64,000 nucleotides of DNA, from the NCBI RefSeq assembly GCF_009932475.1, contig NZ_BJOV01000005.1, forward strand, positions 1,736,001 through 1,800,000, read 5' to 3'. The translations under genes and the position numbers were made by a program. Source of the DNA: Gordonia spumicola (GTDB taxonomy: Bacteria > Actinomycetota > Actinomycetes > Mycobacteriales > Mycobacteriaceae). Under the pieces are notes generated by a model that was not told where the DNA came from, did no database searches, and was given only the letters and a program-made list of their open reading frames with translations. How positions within the stretch are numbered: the first letter of the stretch is position 1; each line of letters opens with the position of its first letter. Positions 43,404 to 52,727 of this stretch are shown here, in pieces.

Positions 43404-43664
43404 GTGCAACTCCCAGACGACGACGTGAAGCCGATCCTGACCCGCCTGCGTCGTGCACACGGCCACCTCGCCACCGTCATCCGGATGCTCGAAGACGGTG
43501 CGGAATGCGAAGACGTGCTGACTCAGCTGTCAGCAGTGGACAAGGCGTTGCGGCGGAGCGGATACGCCCTGGTCGCGACGGGCCTGGAGAACTGCCTGAT
43601 CACCGAGGGGCCCGAGAACGTCGACAAGCAGAAGCTGGAACGCCTGTTCCTGTCGTTCGCATGA
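43404..43664 (+). CDS. CsoR/RcnR-family sensor repressor lacking the copper-binding His
   Basis: 86 residues, all helical, with the family pattern RLRRAHGHLATVIRMLEDG and CEDVLTQLSAVDKAL. Two Cys are placed as in CsoR (Cys35 and Cys64), but the residue at the CsoR His61 position, four before the second Cys, is Gly60. A two-Cys site without His is closer to the persulfide-sensing CstR branch or to a different metal specificity. It probably represses its own operon and the divergent MMPL gene through the CCCCCTAGGGGG sites. Confidence 0.82.
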   Translation: MQLPDDDVKPILTRLRRAHGHLATVIRMLEDGAECEDVLTQLSAVDKALRRSGYALVATGLENCLITEGPENVDKQKLERLFLSFA

Positions 43665-43710
43665 TCCGGACGTTCGCCGGACGACGCGCCGATGTGTCAC
43701 CGTTGTCCAC

Positions 43711-44310
43711 GTGAGCACACCGACCGAACGCGCATCGCGTCGCCGCGACCGCCGCAAGGCCGAGATGATCCGTGCCGCCCTCGCTCTCCTGTCGGCTCAC
43801 GGATATCACGGCATGCGGTTCGAGGACGTCGCCGAACGGGCCGACATCGCCAAGGCGAGCCTGTACTACTACTTCCCCAGCAAGGACCAGCTCGTCAGCG
43901 AGGCGCTCGCCGCGCTCACCGTCGACGTCGTCGCACGACTGACCGCCGCACTCGAACCCGTCTCGGATCACTCGGCGACCGCCCGATTCACGGTACTCGT
44001 CGACACCCAGCTCGAGATCCTCACGGTCGACTACCCGGAGGTCGGAGCGATCTTCTCCTTCCCCGCCCCCTGGCCGCCCGATCACGCGGCGGCGATCAAG
44101 ACGATGAGGCGCGCCCACGACGCGATCTTCCGCGACGTGGTCGACGCGGGCGTCGCGAGCGGCGAGTTCACTCCACCCGACGCCGCGGTCGCTCTGCACT
44201 GCCTACACGGGATGCTCAATCACGCCTCACTGTGGCTGGATCCCGATTCGGACACCGATCGCCGCAAGCGCGACGCCGTCGTCGACGCGGCCCTTCGCCT
44301 TTTTCGATAG
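43711..44310 (+). CDS. TetR-family regulator
   Basis: 199 residues from GTG 43711. It has an N-terminal helix-turn-helix (FEDVAERADIAKASLYYYFP, about 38-57) and a helical C-terminal domain with LEILTVDYPEVGAIFSFP. It lies between the CsoR-type gene and a thioesterase-family gene on the same strand. I see no clear operator nearby, so its target is unknown. Confidence 0.83.
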   Translation: MSTPTERASRRRDRRKAEMIRAALALLSAHGYHGMRFEDVAERADIAKASLYYYFPSKDQLVSEALAALTVDVVARLTAALEPVSDHSATARFTVLVDTQLEILTVDYPEVGAIFSFPAPWPPDHAAAIKTMRRAHDAIFRDVVDAGVASGEFTPPDAAVALHCLHGMLNHASLWLDPDSDTDRRKRDAVVDAALRLFR

Positions 44311-44372
44311 CGCGGACGTTTTTTCGACCCTGTGGTTGATAAATCGTTCCGTACATCGATAGGCTCGGCTGC

Positions 44373-45152
44373 ATGACGACCATCGAGCCCTATTTCCACG
44401 CACTCGGCGACGGACGCTATCGCGCGACACGGCATGTGCAGGGCGCGTGGTCACTCGACGAGCAGCACATCGCCGCACCTCTCGGCCTCCTGACGCACGT
44501 CGTGGAGGTCGACCATCGGCGACGCCGCGGAGACCTCGTCATCAGCCGGCTCTCGTTCGACATCCTCGGGATCATGCCGATCGGCGACGTCGACCTCACC
44601 GCCGAGGTGACCCGCGCGGGCCGGACGATCGAACTCGTCGAAGGAACGCTCTCCTACGGCGGACGCGCCATCGTCCGACTCCGCGCATGGTTCACCACAC
44701 CGGCCGACACGGGCACAGTGGCAGGCACCGGATTCGATCCGATCCCGCCGGTCAGCGACCACGAGGCCTGGGACCCGACCCGCGAATGGGCGGGCGGATA
44801 CATCGCATCGGCCGAAGTCAGGCGGCTTCTTCGGGAGCCGGGCCGAGGATCGTTCTGGGTCCGATCACCGCATCCGCTGGTCGACGACGAGCCCGTGAGT
44901 CCCCTCGCGCACGCCGCCCGCGTGTTCGACATCGCCAACGGCATGTCCACACGCATCGATCCCGCACGACTCGCCTATCCGAACCTCGACCTGACCGCCC
45001 ACCTGTTCCGCGAACCCCGCGGGGAGTGGGTCGGCTTCGACACGTCGGTGTCGTTCGGGCCGACCGGCGTCGGGCTCACCTCCAGCGTCCTGCACGACGA
45101 GGACGGCCCCTTCGGCGCGCTCAACCAGTCGCTGACATTGCGTCCTCGGTAG
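44373..45152 (+). CDS. Acyl-CoA thioesterase-like protein (TesB-type double hotdog)
   Basis: 259 residues with two hotdog halves. Landmarks are VQGAWSLDEQHIAAPLGLLT, the first-domain closing LVEGTLSYGGRAIVRLRAWF, and in the second half YPNLDLTAHLFREPRGEWVG. It is probably an acyl-CoA thioesterase, although the catalytic Asp/Gln/Thr set cannot be confirmed by eye. Its last 32 bp overlap the end of the convergent FAD-monooxygenase gene. Confidence 0.72.
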   Translation: MTTIEPYFHALGDGRYRATRHVQGAWSLDEQHIAAPLGLLTHVVEVDHRRRRGDLVISRLSFDILGIMPIGDVDLTAEVTRAGRTIELVEGTLSYGGRAIVRLRAWFTTPADTGTVAGTGFDPIPPVSDHEAWDPTREWAGGYIASAEVRRLLREPGRGSFWVRSPHPLVDDEPVSPLAHAARVFDIANGMSTRIDPARLAYPNLDLTAHLFREPRGEWVGFDTSVSFGPTGVGLTSSVLHDEDGPFGALNQSLTLRPR

Positions 45153-46260
45153 CGGCGATCGCGGCACGCGCCGCACGACGACCCGCCCTCGTCGCACCCA
45201 ACGTCGACGCGCTCCGCCCGTAGCCGACGAGGAACAAGCCCGGCGCCACGACGACACTGACATCGTCGTCGGCCATCAGCACGCCTCCGGCCCGATCCCG
45301 AATCCCCAACGGCGCGAGGTGACTCAGTGCCGCGCGGAAGCCCGTGGCCCACAGGATCACGTCGACCGACTCGTGCGAGCCGTCGGCGAAGTCGACGCCG
45401 TCGTCGGTCAGGGCCTCGATCGGGCCACGGGAGACGAGCAGTCCCCGGTCGACGGCGCCGCGCAGCTCGGGCGTCAGACGAAGTCCGGTCGCCGCGACGA
45501 CGCTCAACGGGCGCAGGCCCGCGCGCGTGCGGGCGGCGACGCGGTTCTCCACGTCCAGACCCCACATCGGATCGAACGGGCCGTCGTGCCAGCGCGGCGG
45601 CGTGCGCGTGGACCACACGGTCGAGACGCCCGCGTCGTCGAGCAGCTGCAGGAATTGGACCGCGGAGATCCCTCCCCCGACCACCAGGACGCGCTTGCCG
45701 ACGAAGTCCTCGGGCTCGGTGAAGTCGCGCGTGGTGAGCTGGCGGCCGCCGAACGCGCCCGGATACCACGGCACGTAGGGGTGATCCCACGTTCCGGTTC
45801 CGGAGATCACCGCGCCGGCCCGGAACACCCGCGTACGACCGTCGGGATGCTCGACGGTCACCTCGAATCGCGCCGACGACTCCGCCGACGGCGTGACCGA
45901 CCGCACCCGCCACGGCCGTTCGACGGCGAGGCCCTGTTCGTCTTCATAACGGCCGTAGTACCGCTTGACCACCTCGCGCGCGGATTCGTGCGGGTCCGCC
46001 GGGCCGAGCGACGACCCAGGCAGGTCGTGCAGACCGTTGACGAGACCGAAGGTCAACGCGTCCCATCGATGACTCCACGCGCCGCCCGGCGTCGGGTTGG
46101 CGTCGAACACCTCGAAGTCGACGCCCGCGACGAGGCCGGACCTCGCGAGGAAGTGTGCGGCCGACAACCCGGCCTGGCCTGCACCGATCACGATCACCCT
46201 GCGGTGGGGCACCTGGACGTCGCTCATATCCGCGTCAACGCCCCGGAGCGCGTCCGCCAT
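45121..46260 (-). CDS. Flavin-dependent monooxygenase-like oxidoreductase
   Basis: 379 residues. The FAD motif is VIVIGAGQAGLSAAHFLARS and the second dinucleotide motif is RVLVVGGGISAVQFL, with ILWATGFRAALSHLAPLG near the C-terminus, as in flavin monooxygenases and Baeyer-Villiger-type relatives. ATG 46260 has GGGGA upstream; ATG 46227 is an alternative. It is divergent from a TetR gene over a 63-bp gap full of TGCA palindromes, so it is likely under that regulator together with the MFS pump. Confidence 0.82.
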   Translation of the reverse strand: MADALRGVDADMSDVQVPHRRVIVIGAGQAGLSAAHFLARSGLVAGVDFEVFDANPTPGGAWSHRWDALTFGLVNGLHDLPGSSLGPADPHESAREVVKRYYGRYEDEQGLAVERPWRVRSVTPSAESSARFEVTVEHPDGRTRVFRAGAVISGTGTWDHPYVPWYPGAFGGRQLTTRDFTEPEDFVGKRVLVVGGGISAVQFLQLLDDAGVSTVWSTRTPPRWHDGPFDPMWGLDVENRVAARTRAGLRPLSVVAATGLRLTPELRGAVDRGLLVSRGPIEALTDDGVDFADGSHESVDVILWATGFRAALSHLAPLGIRDRAGGVLMADDDVSVVVAPGLFLVGYGRSASTLGATRAGRRAARAAIAATEDAMSATG

Positions 46261-46290
46261 TCCCCACCGTTCCCCGCATCACATTCACTG

Positions 46291-46328
46291 GTGCAATAGT
46301 TGCACCTATGCAATGATGCACTAGTGCA
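46291..46328. promoter_or_regulatory. Palindromic operators overlapping the TetR start
   Basis: GTGCAATAGTTGCAC at 46291-46305 and TGCACTAGTGCA at 46317-46328 are both perfectly symmetric. The second covers the GTG start of the TetR gene, so binding would block its transcription directly. Confidence 0.65.
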
Positions 46329-46914
46329 AAAAACACACGGAGGACTTCGCGAACGACAACGAGTCGACACGCTGCAACGTATTCACGATGCGGCGTTCGC
46401 CCTTGTCCGCGACGAAGGGTTCACCGCGGCCACCGTCACCGCCATCGCCGACCGTGCGGGCGTGTCGAGACGCACCTTCTTCAACTACTTCCCGACCAAG
46501 GAGGACGCCGTGCTCGGCGCCGGACCCGCATCGGTTCCGGTCGAGGCACTCGACGGACTCCTCGACGGTCCCGACACGTTGACCAAGGCGACCCGCATCG
46601 TCCACACGGTGGTGACCAGCATCTGGCACGTGACCGCGGACCAGTCGGCCCGGCGCGCGTTGATCAAGACGATCCCCGAACTGCGAGCACGAGGCGGTCA
46701 GCATCACCTCGCCGCGCAGGAACTCCTCATCGCCTCGCTGACCGAGCACTACGACGAGGCCGACGCGGCCCGCGCCACCGCGCTCGTCATGGTCGGCGCG
46801 GCCGTCCTCCGCTATGCCTACACACTCGATCCCGACATCGTCGACGACCCCGACTCGCCCACTGTCGCCGCCGCCGTCGATCTCTTCCGAACCACCCTGA
46901 AGGACCTCACATGA
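46324..46914 (+). CDS. TetR-family regulator of the MFS pump
   Basis: 196 residues from GTG 46324, probably leaderless because the start lies inside an operator palindrome. The helix-turn-helix is at about 35-70 (VTAIADRAGVSRRTFFNYFP). Its stop overlaps the MFS ATG by 4 bp (ATGA), so regulator and pump are co-translated. It probably represses itself, the pump and the divergent monooxygenase until a drug-like ligand binds (inference). Confidence 0.83.
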   Translation: MQKTHGGLRERQRVDTLQRIHDAAFALVRDEGFTAATVTAIADRAGVSRRTFFNYFPTKEDAVLGAGPASVPVEALDGLLDGPDTLTKATRIVHTVVTSIWHVTADQSARRALIKTIPELRARGGQHHLAAQELLIASLTEHYDEADAARATALVMVGAAVLRYAYTLDPDIVDDPDSPTVAAAVDLFRTTLKDLT

Positions 46915-48563
46915 GCACTGCAGTCCCCGACCGCACCGACCAGCAGACAGGCTCAGGCGGCGGGATGTCCCAGAAGAACATCCTGCTGCTGTTCATCGGC
47001 CTGATGATCACCATGCTGCTCGCGGCACTGAACCAGACCGTCCTGTCCACGGCGCTCCCGACGATCGTCGGCGAACTGCACGGCGTCGACCAGATGACGT
47101 GGGTCATCACGTCGTACATCCTCGCCAGCACGATCGTGATGCCCGTCTACGGCCGGATCAGCGACCTGCTCGGCCGCAAACCCGTCATCCTCACCGCGAT
47201 CGCCCTGTTCATCGTGGGCTCGATCGTCGGAGCCCTCGCGGGGGACATCGTCTGGCTGATCGTCGGACGCGTGATCCAGGGCCTCGGCGGCGGCGGACTG
47301 ATGATCCTGTCGCAGGCCGCGATCGCCGACGTCGTCTCCCCGCGCGAACGTGGTCGCTACATGGGCTTCATGGGCGCCGTCTTCGCCGTGGCCTCCGTCG
47401 CCGGTCCGCTCCTGGGCGGCTGGCTCACCGAGGGCCCCGGCTGGCGCTGGGCCTTCTGGCTGAACATCCCCCTCGGTCTGCTCGCGATCGCCGCGACCGT
47501 CGTCTTCATGCGTCTCCCCAAGCCTCAGCACGATCGGCGCCCCAAGCTCGACTACGCGGGCATGGCCCTCGTCGCGGGTGCGACCACGGCGCTGGTGCTG
47601 ATGTGCACCTGGGGCGGCCACACCTACGACTGGATGAGCCCGCAGATCATCGGCCTCGGCATCGCGGCCCTCGTTCTCGCCGTCGTCTTCGTCGCCGTCG
47701 AGAAGCGCGCCCAGATGCCGATCATCCCGATGCACCTGTTCGCCAACCGCAACTTCACGCTCGTCACGATCGCCGCGCTGCTCGTCGGCATCACGATGTT
47801 CGGCGCACTCGGCTACATGCCGACCTACATCCAGATGGTGACCGGCGTCGACGCGACGGTCGCAGGCCTCTACATGATCCCGATGATGGGCGGTCTGCTC
47901 GTCACGTCGATCGCGTCCGGACAGGTCATCTCGCGCACAGGTCGCTACAAGAGGTTCCCGCTCATCGGATCGGTGATCATCGGTGTCGCGCTCGCCCTGC
48001 TGTCGACCATGTCGATCGACACCCCGACCTGGCAGATGTGCGTCTACCTGGCGGTGTTCGGCATCGGACTCGGCCTGGCGATGCAGGTCCTGACCCTGAT
48101 CGTGCAGAACGAGTTCCCCGGTGCGCTGGTCGGCACCGCGACGGCGGCGAACAACTACTTCCGCCAGGTCGGAGCCACGCTGGGCTCGGCGATCGTCGGT
48201 TCGATCTTCGCCTCCCGTCTGGTCGACCTGCTCAGTCAGCGATTGGCCGGTTCGTCGGCAGGCGGATCGAGCGGGCGCAACGATCTGACGCCGGCCGCGG
48301 TGAACGCGATGCCCGAACAGATCCGCATCCCGATCATCGAGTCGTACAACGAGGCGCTGCTGCCGATCTTCCTGTTCTTCGTGCCGCTCGCCGTCGCCGC
48401 GCTGATCGTCCTGCTGTTCGTGGACGAGAAGCCCCTCTCCACCAAGGTGCGCGACGTCGCCGAGATAGAAGGAGTCGGCGAAGGCCAGGTGCTCCCCGAA
48501 CCGTTCGACGTCCCGGCCCGCGCCGACGTCGAGACCAGGGAACGCGCGGGCGTCGACGTCTGA
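46911..48563 (+). CDS. MFS drug transporter, DHA2 (EmrB/QacA) family, 14 helices
   Basis: 550 residues with 14 membrane helices. Motif A is YGRISDLLGRKPV and motif C is AVASVAGPLLGGWLTEGPGW, which marks drug/H+ antiporters. A cytosolic tail of about 50 residues follows. The family exports dyes, biocides and antibiotics. It is translationally coupled to the TetR gene. A strong hairpin follows 24 bp after the stop. Confidence 0.9.
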   Translation: MSTAVPDRTDQQTGSGGGMSQKNILLLFIGLMITMLLAALNQTVLSTALPTIVGELHGVDQMTWVITSYILASTIVMPVYGRISDLLGRKPVILTAIALFIVGSIVGALAGDIVWLIVGRVIQGLGGGGLMILSQAAIADVVSPRERGRYMGFMGAVFAVASVAGPLLGGWLTEGPGWRWAFWLNIPLGLLAIAATVVFMRLPKPQHDRRPKLDYAGMALVAGATTALVLMCTWGGHTYDWMSPQIIGLGIAALVLAVVFVAVEKRAQMPIIPMHLFANRNFTLVTIAALLVGITMFGALGYMPTYIQMVTGVDATVAGLYMIPMMGGLLVTSIASGQVISRTGRYKRFPLIGSVIIGVALALLSTMSIDTPTWQMCVYLAVFGIGLGLAMQVLTLIVQNEFPGALVGTATAANNYFRQVGATLGSAIVGSIFASRLVDLLSQRLAGSSAGGSSGRNDLTPAAVNAMPEQIRIPIIESYNEALLPIFLFFVPLAVAALIVLLFVDEKPLSTKVRDVAEIEGVGEGQVLPEPFDVPARADVETRERAGVDV

Positions 48564-48586
48564 CGCCGCGAACATCGGTTCACACG

Positions 48587-48621
48587 TCGAGGTCCGCTGA
48601 CGATATGTCAGCGGACCTCGA
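48587..48621. terminator. Bidirectional terminator between the MFS and ABC permease genes
   Basis: A perfect 15-bp stem (starting TCGAGGTCCGCTG) with a GATAT loop, between two convergent genes. Confidence 0.75.
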
Positions 48622-48646
48622 TCGTCGTACCGATCCCCGTAAAGCG

Positions 48647-50020
48647 TCAGGCCACCGCGAGCGCGTCCACGGGGGCGATGGCGACCGCTCGACGGCTCGG
48701 GGGCAGCGACGCGACGACGACCAGGGCCACCGTGCCCACGATGATCGCGATCAACGCCGGAAGCGGAAGTCCGATCGGAAATCCCTCGGTCATGCCGCCG
48801 ATCAGCGACTGCGCGCCCACCGCGCCCAACACGATCCCGAGCACGAGGCCCGAGGCCACCGCGGTCCCGGTCAGCGCGAGCGACTCGAGGGTGATCATCG
48901 ACCGGATCTGCTTGGCGGTGAATCCCATCGCACGGAGCATCCCGATCTCGCGAGTGCGCCCGATCACCGTCAACGACATCGTCGACACGAACCCGACGGC
49001 CGCGATCACCGCCGAGATCGCGATCATCGCGATCAACACCGACGACATGACGGACAGGATCTGATCGGCCTCCTTGACCTCGTCCGGCGTCATGTCGTTC
49101 CAGCTCGACACCGATTCGCGCAACGACTGCATGCCGCTCGCGATTGTCGTGACCAAGGTGACGCCGATCAGCAGACCGATTGTCGATCGAGTGGTGCGCT
49201 GCGGGTCGCTCACCGCGTTCTTGCGGGCGATGACGGCCGACGGGCTCTGCCCGACGAGTCGTCCGACGGCACTGACGAGGGCGGGAACGATCCGTCCGGC
49301 GCTCAGCATGACGCCGACGCCGAGCACCGCCGCACCGAAGAACGCCGCGAAGAAGCCCGCGACGCTCCCCTGTTCACCCAGATAGCAGGCACCGACCAGC
49401 AGCACCACTCCGCCCGCGATGCCGAGAGCGCCGACCACATCCCGCAACCAGGACCGGACCACCCGCGTCGACCGGACGGCCGACGACGACAGCGCACTCC
49501 GCGTGCCGATCAGGGTGGCGCCGACCGCGGTGGCGATCACCGCGAGGGCCCCGACGACGATGAGCGGCGGGAACACGTGATAGTCGAGGTCGTCGAGGGT
49601 GCCGCGGTTCACCAGCACCGCCCGGGTCGCCCACGTCGCGAGGACGCCGATCACCACGCCGACCGCGGAGCCGACGATCGCGATCCTGGCGACAGCGTTG
49701 ACCAAGCTGCCGCGCAGCTGCTTGCTGCTCGCCCCGACCAGGCGCAGCAGGTTGAGCTCGCGGCGTCGTCCCGCGATGACGGTGTCGACGCCGTTGCTGA
49801 TGACGACGCCCGCGACGAACAGCGCGATCAGGACGAACACCGACGACACGATGTCCAGCGCCACCCCTGCGCTTCCGCCCTTCGACTCCGACAGCGTCCC
49901 GAGGATGCTCGACGCGCAGACCAGCGTCGTCGAGTACATCGCACTCAGCCCGCACACGACGCCGATCGCCGACAACTCGCGCATGGATCCGACCGTCAGC
50001 CGGGAACTCGTGGCCCTCAT
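48647..50020 (-). CDS. ABC transporter permease, FtsX/MacB type
   Basis: 457 residues with two FtsX-like repeats. The first core is IVSSVFVLIALFVAGVVISN with RRRELNLLRLVGAS, and the second is ISAVIAAVGFVSTMSLTVIG with RTREIGMLRAMGFT. About eight membrane helices are present. It pairs with the ATPase encoded just upstream (4-bp overlap). Such pairs export or detach antimicrobial peptides or lipids rather than import nutrients. It probably belongs with the histidine kinase/response regulator upstream. Confidence 0.85.
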   Translation of the reverse strand: MRATSSRLTVGSMRELSAIGVVCGLSAMYSTTLVCASSILGTLSESKGGSAGVALDIVSSVFVLIALFVAGVVISNGVDTVIAGRRRELNLLRLVGASSKQLRGSLVNAVARIAIVGSAVGVVIGVLATWATRAVLVNRGTLDDLDYHVFPPLIVVGALAVIATAVGATLIGTRSALSSSAVRSTRVVRSWLRDVVGALGIAGGVVLLVGACYLGEQGSVAGFFAAFFGAAVLGVGVMLSAGRIVPALVSAVGRLVGQSPSAVIARKNAVSDPQRTTRSTIGLLIGVTLVTTIASGMQSLRESVSSWNDMTPDEVKEADQILSVMSSVLIAMIAISAVIAAVGFVSTMSLTVIGRTREIGMLRAMGFTAKQIRSMITLESLALTGTAVASGLVLGIVLGAVGAQSLIGGMTEGFPIGLPLPALIAIIVGTVALVVVASLPPSRRAVAIAPVDALAVA

Positions 50021-50775
50021 GCCGCCGCTCCCTGCAGGTTGATGAGCAGGTCGGCGATCTGACGCGGGTCGAGTCCCCGGTACTCGCCGACGATCCGACC
50101 GTCGGCGAGCACCAGGATCCGGTCGGCGTACGACGCGGCGACCGGGTCGTGCGTCACCATCGCGATCCCCTGCCCGTACTCGCGCGCCGCCGTCGTGAGC
50201 AGCGTGAGGACCTCGCGGCTGGTGCGGGTGTCCAGGGCTCCCGTCGGCTCGTCGGCGAGGATGATCGTCGGACGTCCGGCGAGGGCACGCACGATCGCGA
50301 CGCGCTGCTGCTGCCCGCCGGACAGTTCGGACGGCAGATGCCCCAGTCGCTCTCTGATGCCGAGCGAGGTCACCAGGTGCGCGATCCACGCGTCCTCCTC
50401 GGCCGTGGGCCTGCGCCCGGCGAGCACGAACGGCAACCGGATGTTCTCGTCGGCCGTCAGGGTCGGGACCAGGTTGAACGACTGGAAGATGAATCCGATG
50501 TTGGTGCGCCGCAGGATAGTCCGCGCGGTGTCGCCGATGCCGACGATCGGATTGCGCCCGAGCCAGATCTGGCCGGACGTGGCCTCGTCGAGCCCGGCCA
50601 TCACGTTCATCATCGTCGACTTGCCCGACCCGGACGGGCCCATGATCGCGGTGAACTCGCGACGTCGGATGTCCACGCTCACGTCCCGCAGCGCGTGAAT
50701 CGGGTTGGCCGGATCGCCGTACGTCCTGGACACGTTGCGCATGGCGACCGCCACTGCGTTGTCGTTATTCGTCAT
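50017..50775 (-). CDS. ABC transporter ATP-binding protein, MacB/LolD type
   Basis: 252 residues. Walker A is GPSGSGKST at 46-54, the signature is LSGGQQQRVAIVRALAG and Walker B is TIILADEPTGALD, followed by the switch His in VTHDPVAA. It energises the FtsX-type permease. ATG 50775 is set by homology, and no clear ribosome-binding site precedes it. The response-regulator gene ends 108 bp upstream. Confidence 0.9.
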   Translation of the reverse strand: MTNNDNAVAVAMRNVSRTYGDPANPIHALRDVSVDIRRREFTAIMGPSGSGKSTMMNVMAGLDEATSGQIWLGRNPIVGIGDTARTILRRTNIGFIFQSFNLVPTLTADENIRLPFVLAGRRPTAEEDAWIAHLVTSLGIRERLGHLPSELSGGQQQRVAIVRALAGRPTIILADEPTGALDTRTSREVLTLLTTAAREYGQGIAMVTHDPVAASYADRILVLADGRIVGEYRGLDPRQIADLLINLQGAAA

Positions 50776-50883
50776 GAATATGACGGTATGGCCCTGACCA
50801 GGGGCGACACATCGGCCTGCGGAGTGGAACCGCGTGGTCCTCGAGACGGTCCCGGCGTACATCCTGCGATGTACACGCCCGTC

Positions 50884-51528
50884 TCAGACCAGGTCGTGCT
50901 CGTAGGCGTACACCACGAGCTGCACCCGATCACGAAGGCCGAGTTTCGCGAGGATCCGCGAGATGTGGGTCTTGACGGTCGCCTCGGAGAGGAACTCCGC
51001 GGCGGCGATCTCGGCGTTCGACAACCCCTGCGCGGCCCGCACGAGGATCTCCCGTTCGCGCGGAGTGAGGCCGTCGTACTCCGGCCCAGGGCTGGTCGTG
51101 GTCCTCGCCCGATGACGTTCGAACAGACCGCGCGTGGCCGACGCCGCGACCACCTGACTCCCGTCGGCCACGGCGCGGACCGATGCGAGAAGGAACTCGG
51201 GCTGCGCGTCCTTCAACACGAACCCGCTCGCCCCGGCCTCGATGGCCGACGCCGCGGCCTCGTCGACGTCGAACGTCGTCAGGACCAGCACCTTGGGAGC
51301 GGCGTCGCCCAGTTCCCGGACGAGCGACCCGGTCGCCGTGATGCCGTCGACACCGGGCATCCGGACGTCCATCAAGATCACGTCCGGACGGTCCCTGAGC
51401 ACCATCTCCTGCACGTCGAGGGCCGACGACTCCTGCGCCACCACCTCGATGTCGGGCTGGCTTTCGAGGATCATCGCGATCCCGCCGCGGAAGAGCGGCT
51501 GGTCGTCGACGAGGGCGACGCGGATCAT
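50884..51528 (-). CDS. NarL/LuxR-family response regulator
   Basis: 214 residues. The receiver domain has acidic residues at the N-terminus (VALVDDQ) and phospho-acceptor Asp54 (VILMDVRMPG), with Lys in FVLKDAQPE. The C-terminal LuxR helix-turn-helix is LTPREREILVRAAQGLSNAE. The ATG overlaps the stop of the histidine kinase gene by 4 bp. It probably activates the neighbouring ABC genes. Confidence 0.92.
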   Translation of the reverse strand: MIRVALVDDQPLFRGGIAMILESQPDIEVVAQESSALDVQEMVLRDRPDVILMDVRMPGVDGITATGSLVRELGDAAPKVLVLTTFDVDEAAASAIEAGASGFVLKDAQPEFLLASVRAVADGSQVVAASATRGLFERHRARTTTSPGPEYDGLTPREREILVRAAQGLSNAEIAAAEFLSEATVKTHISRILAKLGLRDRVQLVVYAYEHDLV

Positions 51529-52697
51529 CGCGCGAGTCCTTCCTGGCGAGGGATGTCCAGGACGACGAGCCAGTCGTCGCCGTCGCGTGCCGCCGACAGC
51601 GACCCGCCCGCGTGGGCGGCCCGTTCGGACATGCCGACTATTCCGTGATGGGAACCGCCCGGGGCGAGCGGGTCGTCGGACAGGGTGTTGCGGACCGTGA
51701 GCACACAACCCGAGGTCCAATCGTGATGGACCGTCACCGGCACGCTCAGATCACCGTATTTGAGAGCGTTCGTCAGCGCCTCGGTGAGGACGCCGAACGC
51801 GGTGCGAGTGGTCGTCGGCCCGGCGTCGTCGACGTCGCCGTCGTCGGTCGCCACGATCGCCATGCCGGCCGCGCGCATGCGGGCGAACAGTTGGTCCCGG
51901 TCCGACCGGCTGATCTCGCCGACCGTGGACGTGCTGCGCAGGTCGTCGAGGACGGACCGGACGTCGGCGAGCGCCTCCCGCGCGGTGTCGGCGATGACGC
52001 CGAGCGCATCGCGCGCCGCCTCCGGATTCGCGTCGAACGTGAAGCGGGCGCCCTCCGCCTGCGCGACGACGACCGCGAGCGAGTGCGCGACCACGTCGTG
52101 CATATCGCGGGCGAGCCTCGACCGTTCGGTCTGCTCGTCGTACAGGTCGAGCACGCGCCGACGTTCCAACTCGGCGATCGTCTCGCTCACCTCGGCGGCC
52201 GCGACGCTGCGTCGTTGATGGCCGATGAATCCCGTCGCCCATCCGCCGACGATGAACAGCGCCGCGCCCGCCGTCCCGAACAGCGAACCCCACAGCAGAT
52301 TGTCGGGATCCGGATCGGCGACGCCCGAGGGGAAGGCCCGCGGAATCGTGAATCCGGCGACCACCGACCCGAGGAGCGCGACCGCCAACGACCCTCGGCG
52401 CACCCTGCGGTCCGGGTGCCCTCCGACGGTGTAGAAGAGCACCGTGTACGCCAACGACAGGGCCGAGACCTGCAGCGCCGCGACTTGAATCGTCGCCGAT
52501 CCGACCGCGAGCACCATCATGGCGCTCGGCGAGATCCGTCGCAGGGCGAGAGCGGCGCAGATCATCGCGTCGACCACATGGAAGGTGGTCCCCATGTCGT
52601 AGTTCGCCAACGCCACGACACCCGCGATCAGCGCGATGCAGATGTCGAAGAACATCGCCGACGGCCGGAGGACGGCAGGGGCGAGCCGATCCCGCAT
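51525..52697 (-). CDS. Sensor histidine kinase (HisKA_3 type)
   Basis: 390 residues. Five or six membrane helices span the first ~155 residues with only short loops, so it may sense within the membrane. The dimerisation/phosphoacceptor box RLARDMHDVVAHSLAV has His200. The ATPase domain carries LTEALTNALKYG and GGSHHGIVGMSERA. With the response regulator and ABC pair this resembles cell-envelope stress modules. Confidence 0.9.
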   Translation of the reverse strand: MRDRLAPAVLRPSAMFFDICIALIAGVVALANYDMGTTFHVVDAMICAALALRRISPSAMMVLAVGSATIQVAALQVSALSLAYTVLFYTVGGHPDRRVRRGSLAVALLGSVVAGFTIPRAFPSGVADPDPDNLLWGSLFGTAGAALFIVGGWATGFIGHQRRSVAAAEVSETIAELERRRVLDLYDEQTERSRLARDMHDVVAHSLAVVVAQAEGARFTFDANPEAARDALGVIADTAREALADVRSVLDDLRSTSTVGEISRSDRDQLFARMRAAGMAIVATDDGDVDDAGPTTTRTAFGVLTEALTNALKYGDLSVPVTVHHDWTSGCVLTVRNTLSDDPLAPGGSHHGIVGMSERAAHAGGSLSAARDGDDWLVVLDIPRQEGLAR

Positions 52698-52727
52698 GCG
52701 CCCCTCCCCTCCCGCGACGTCGTGGAG

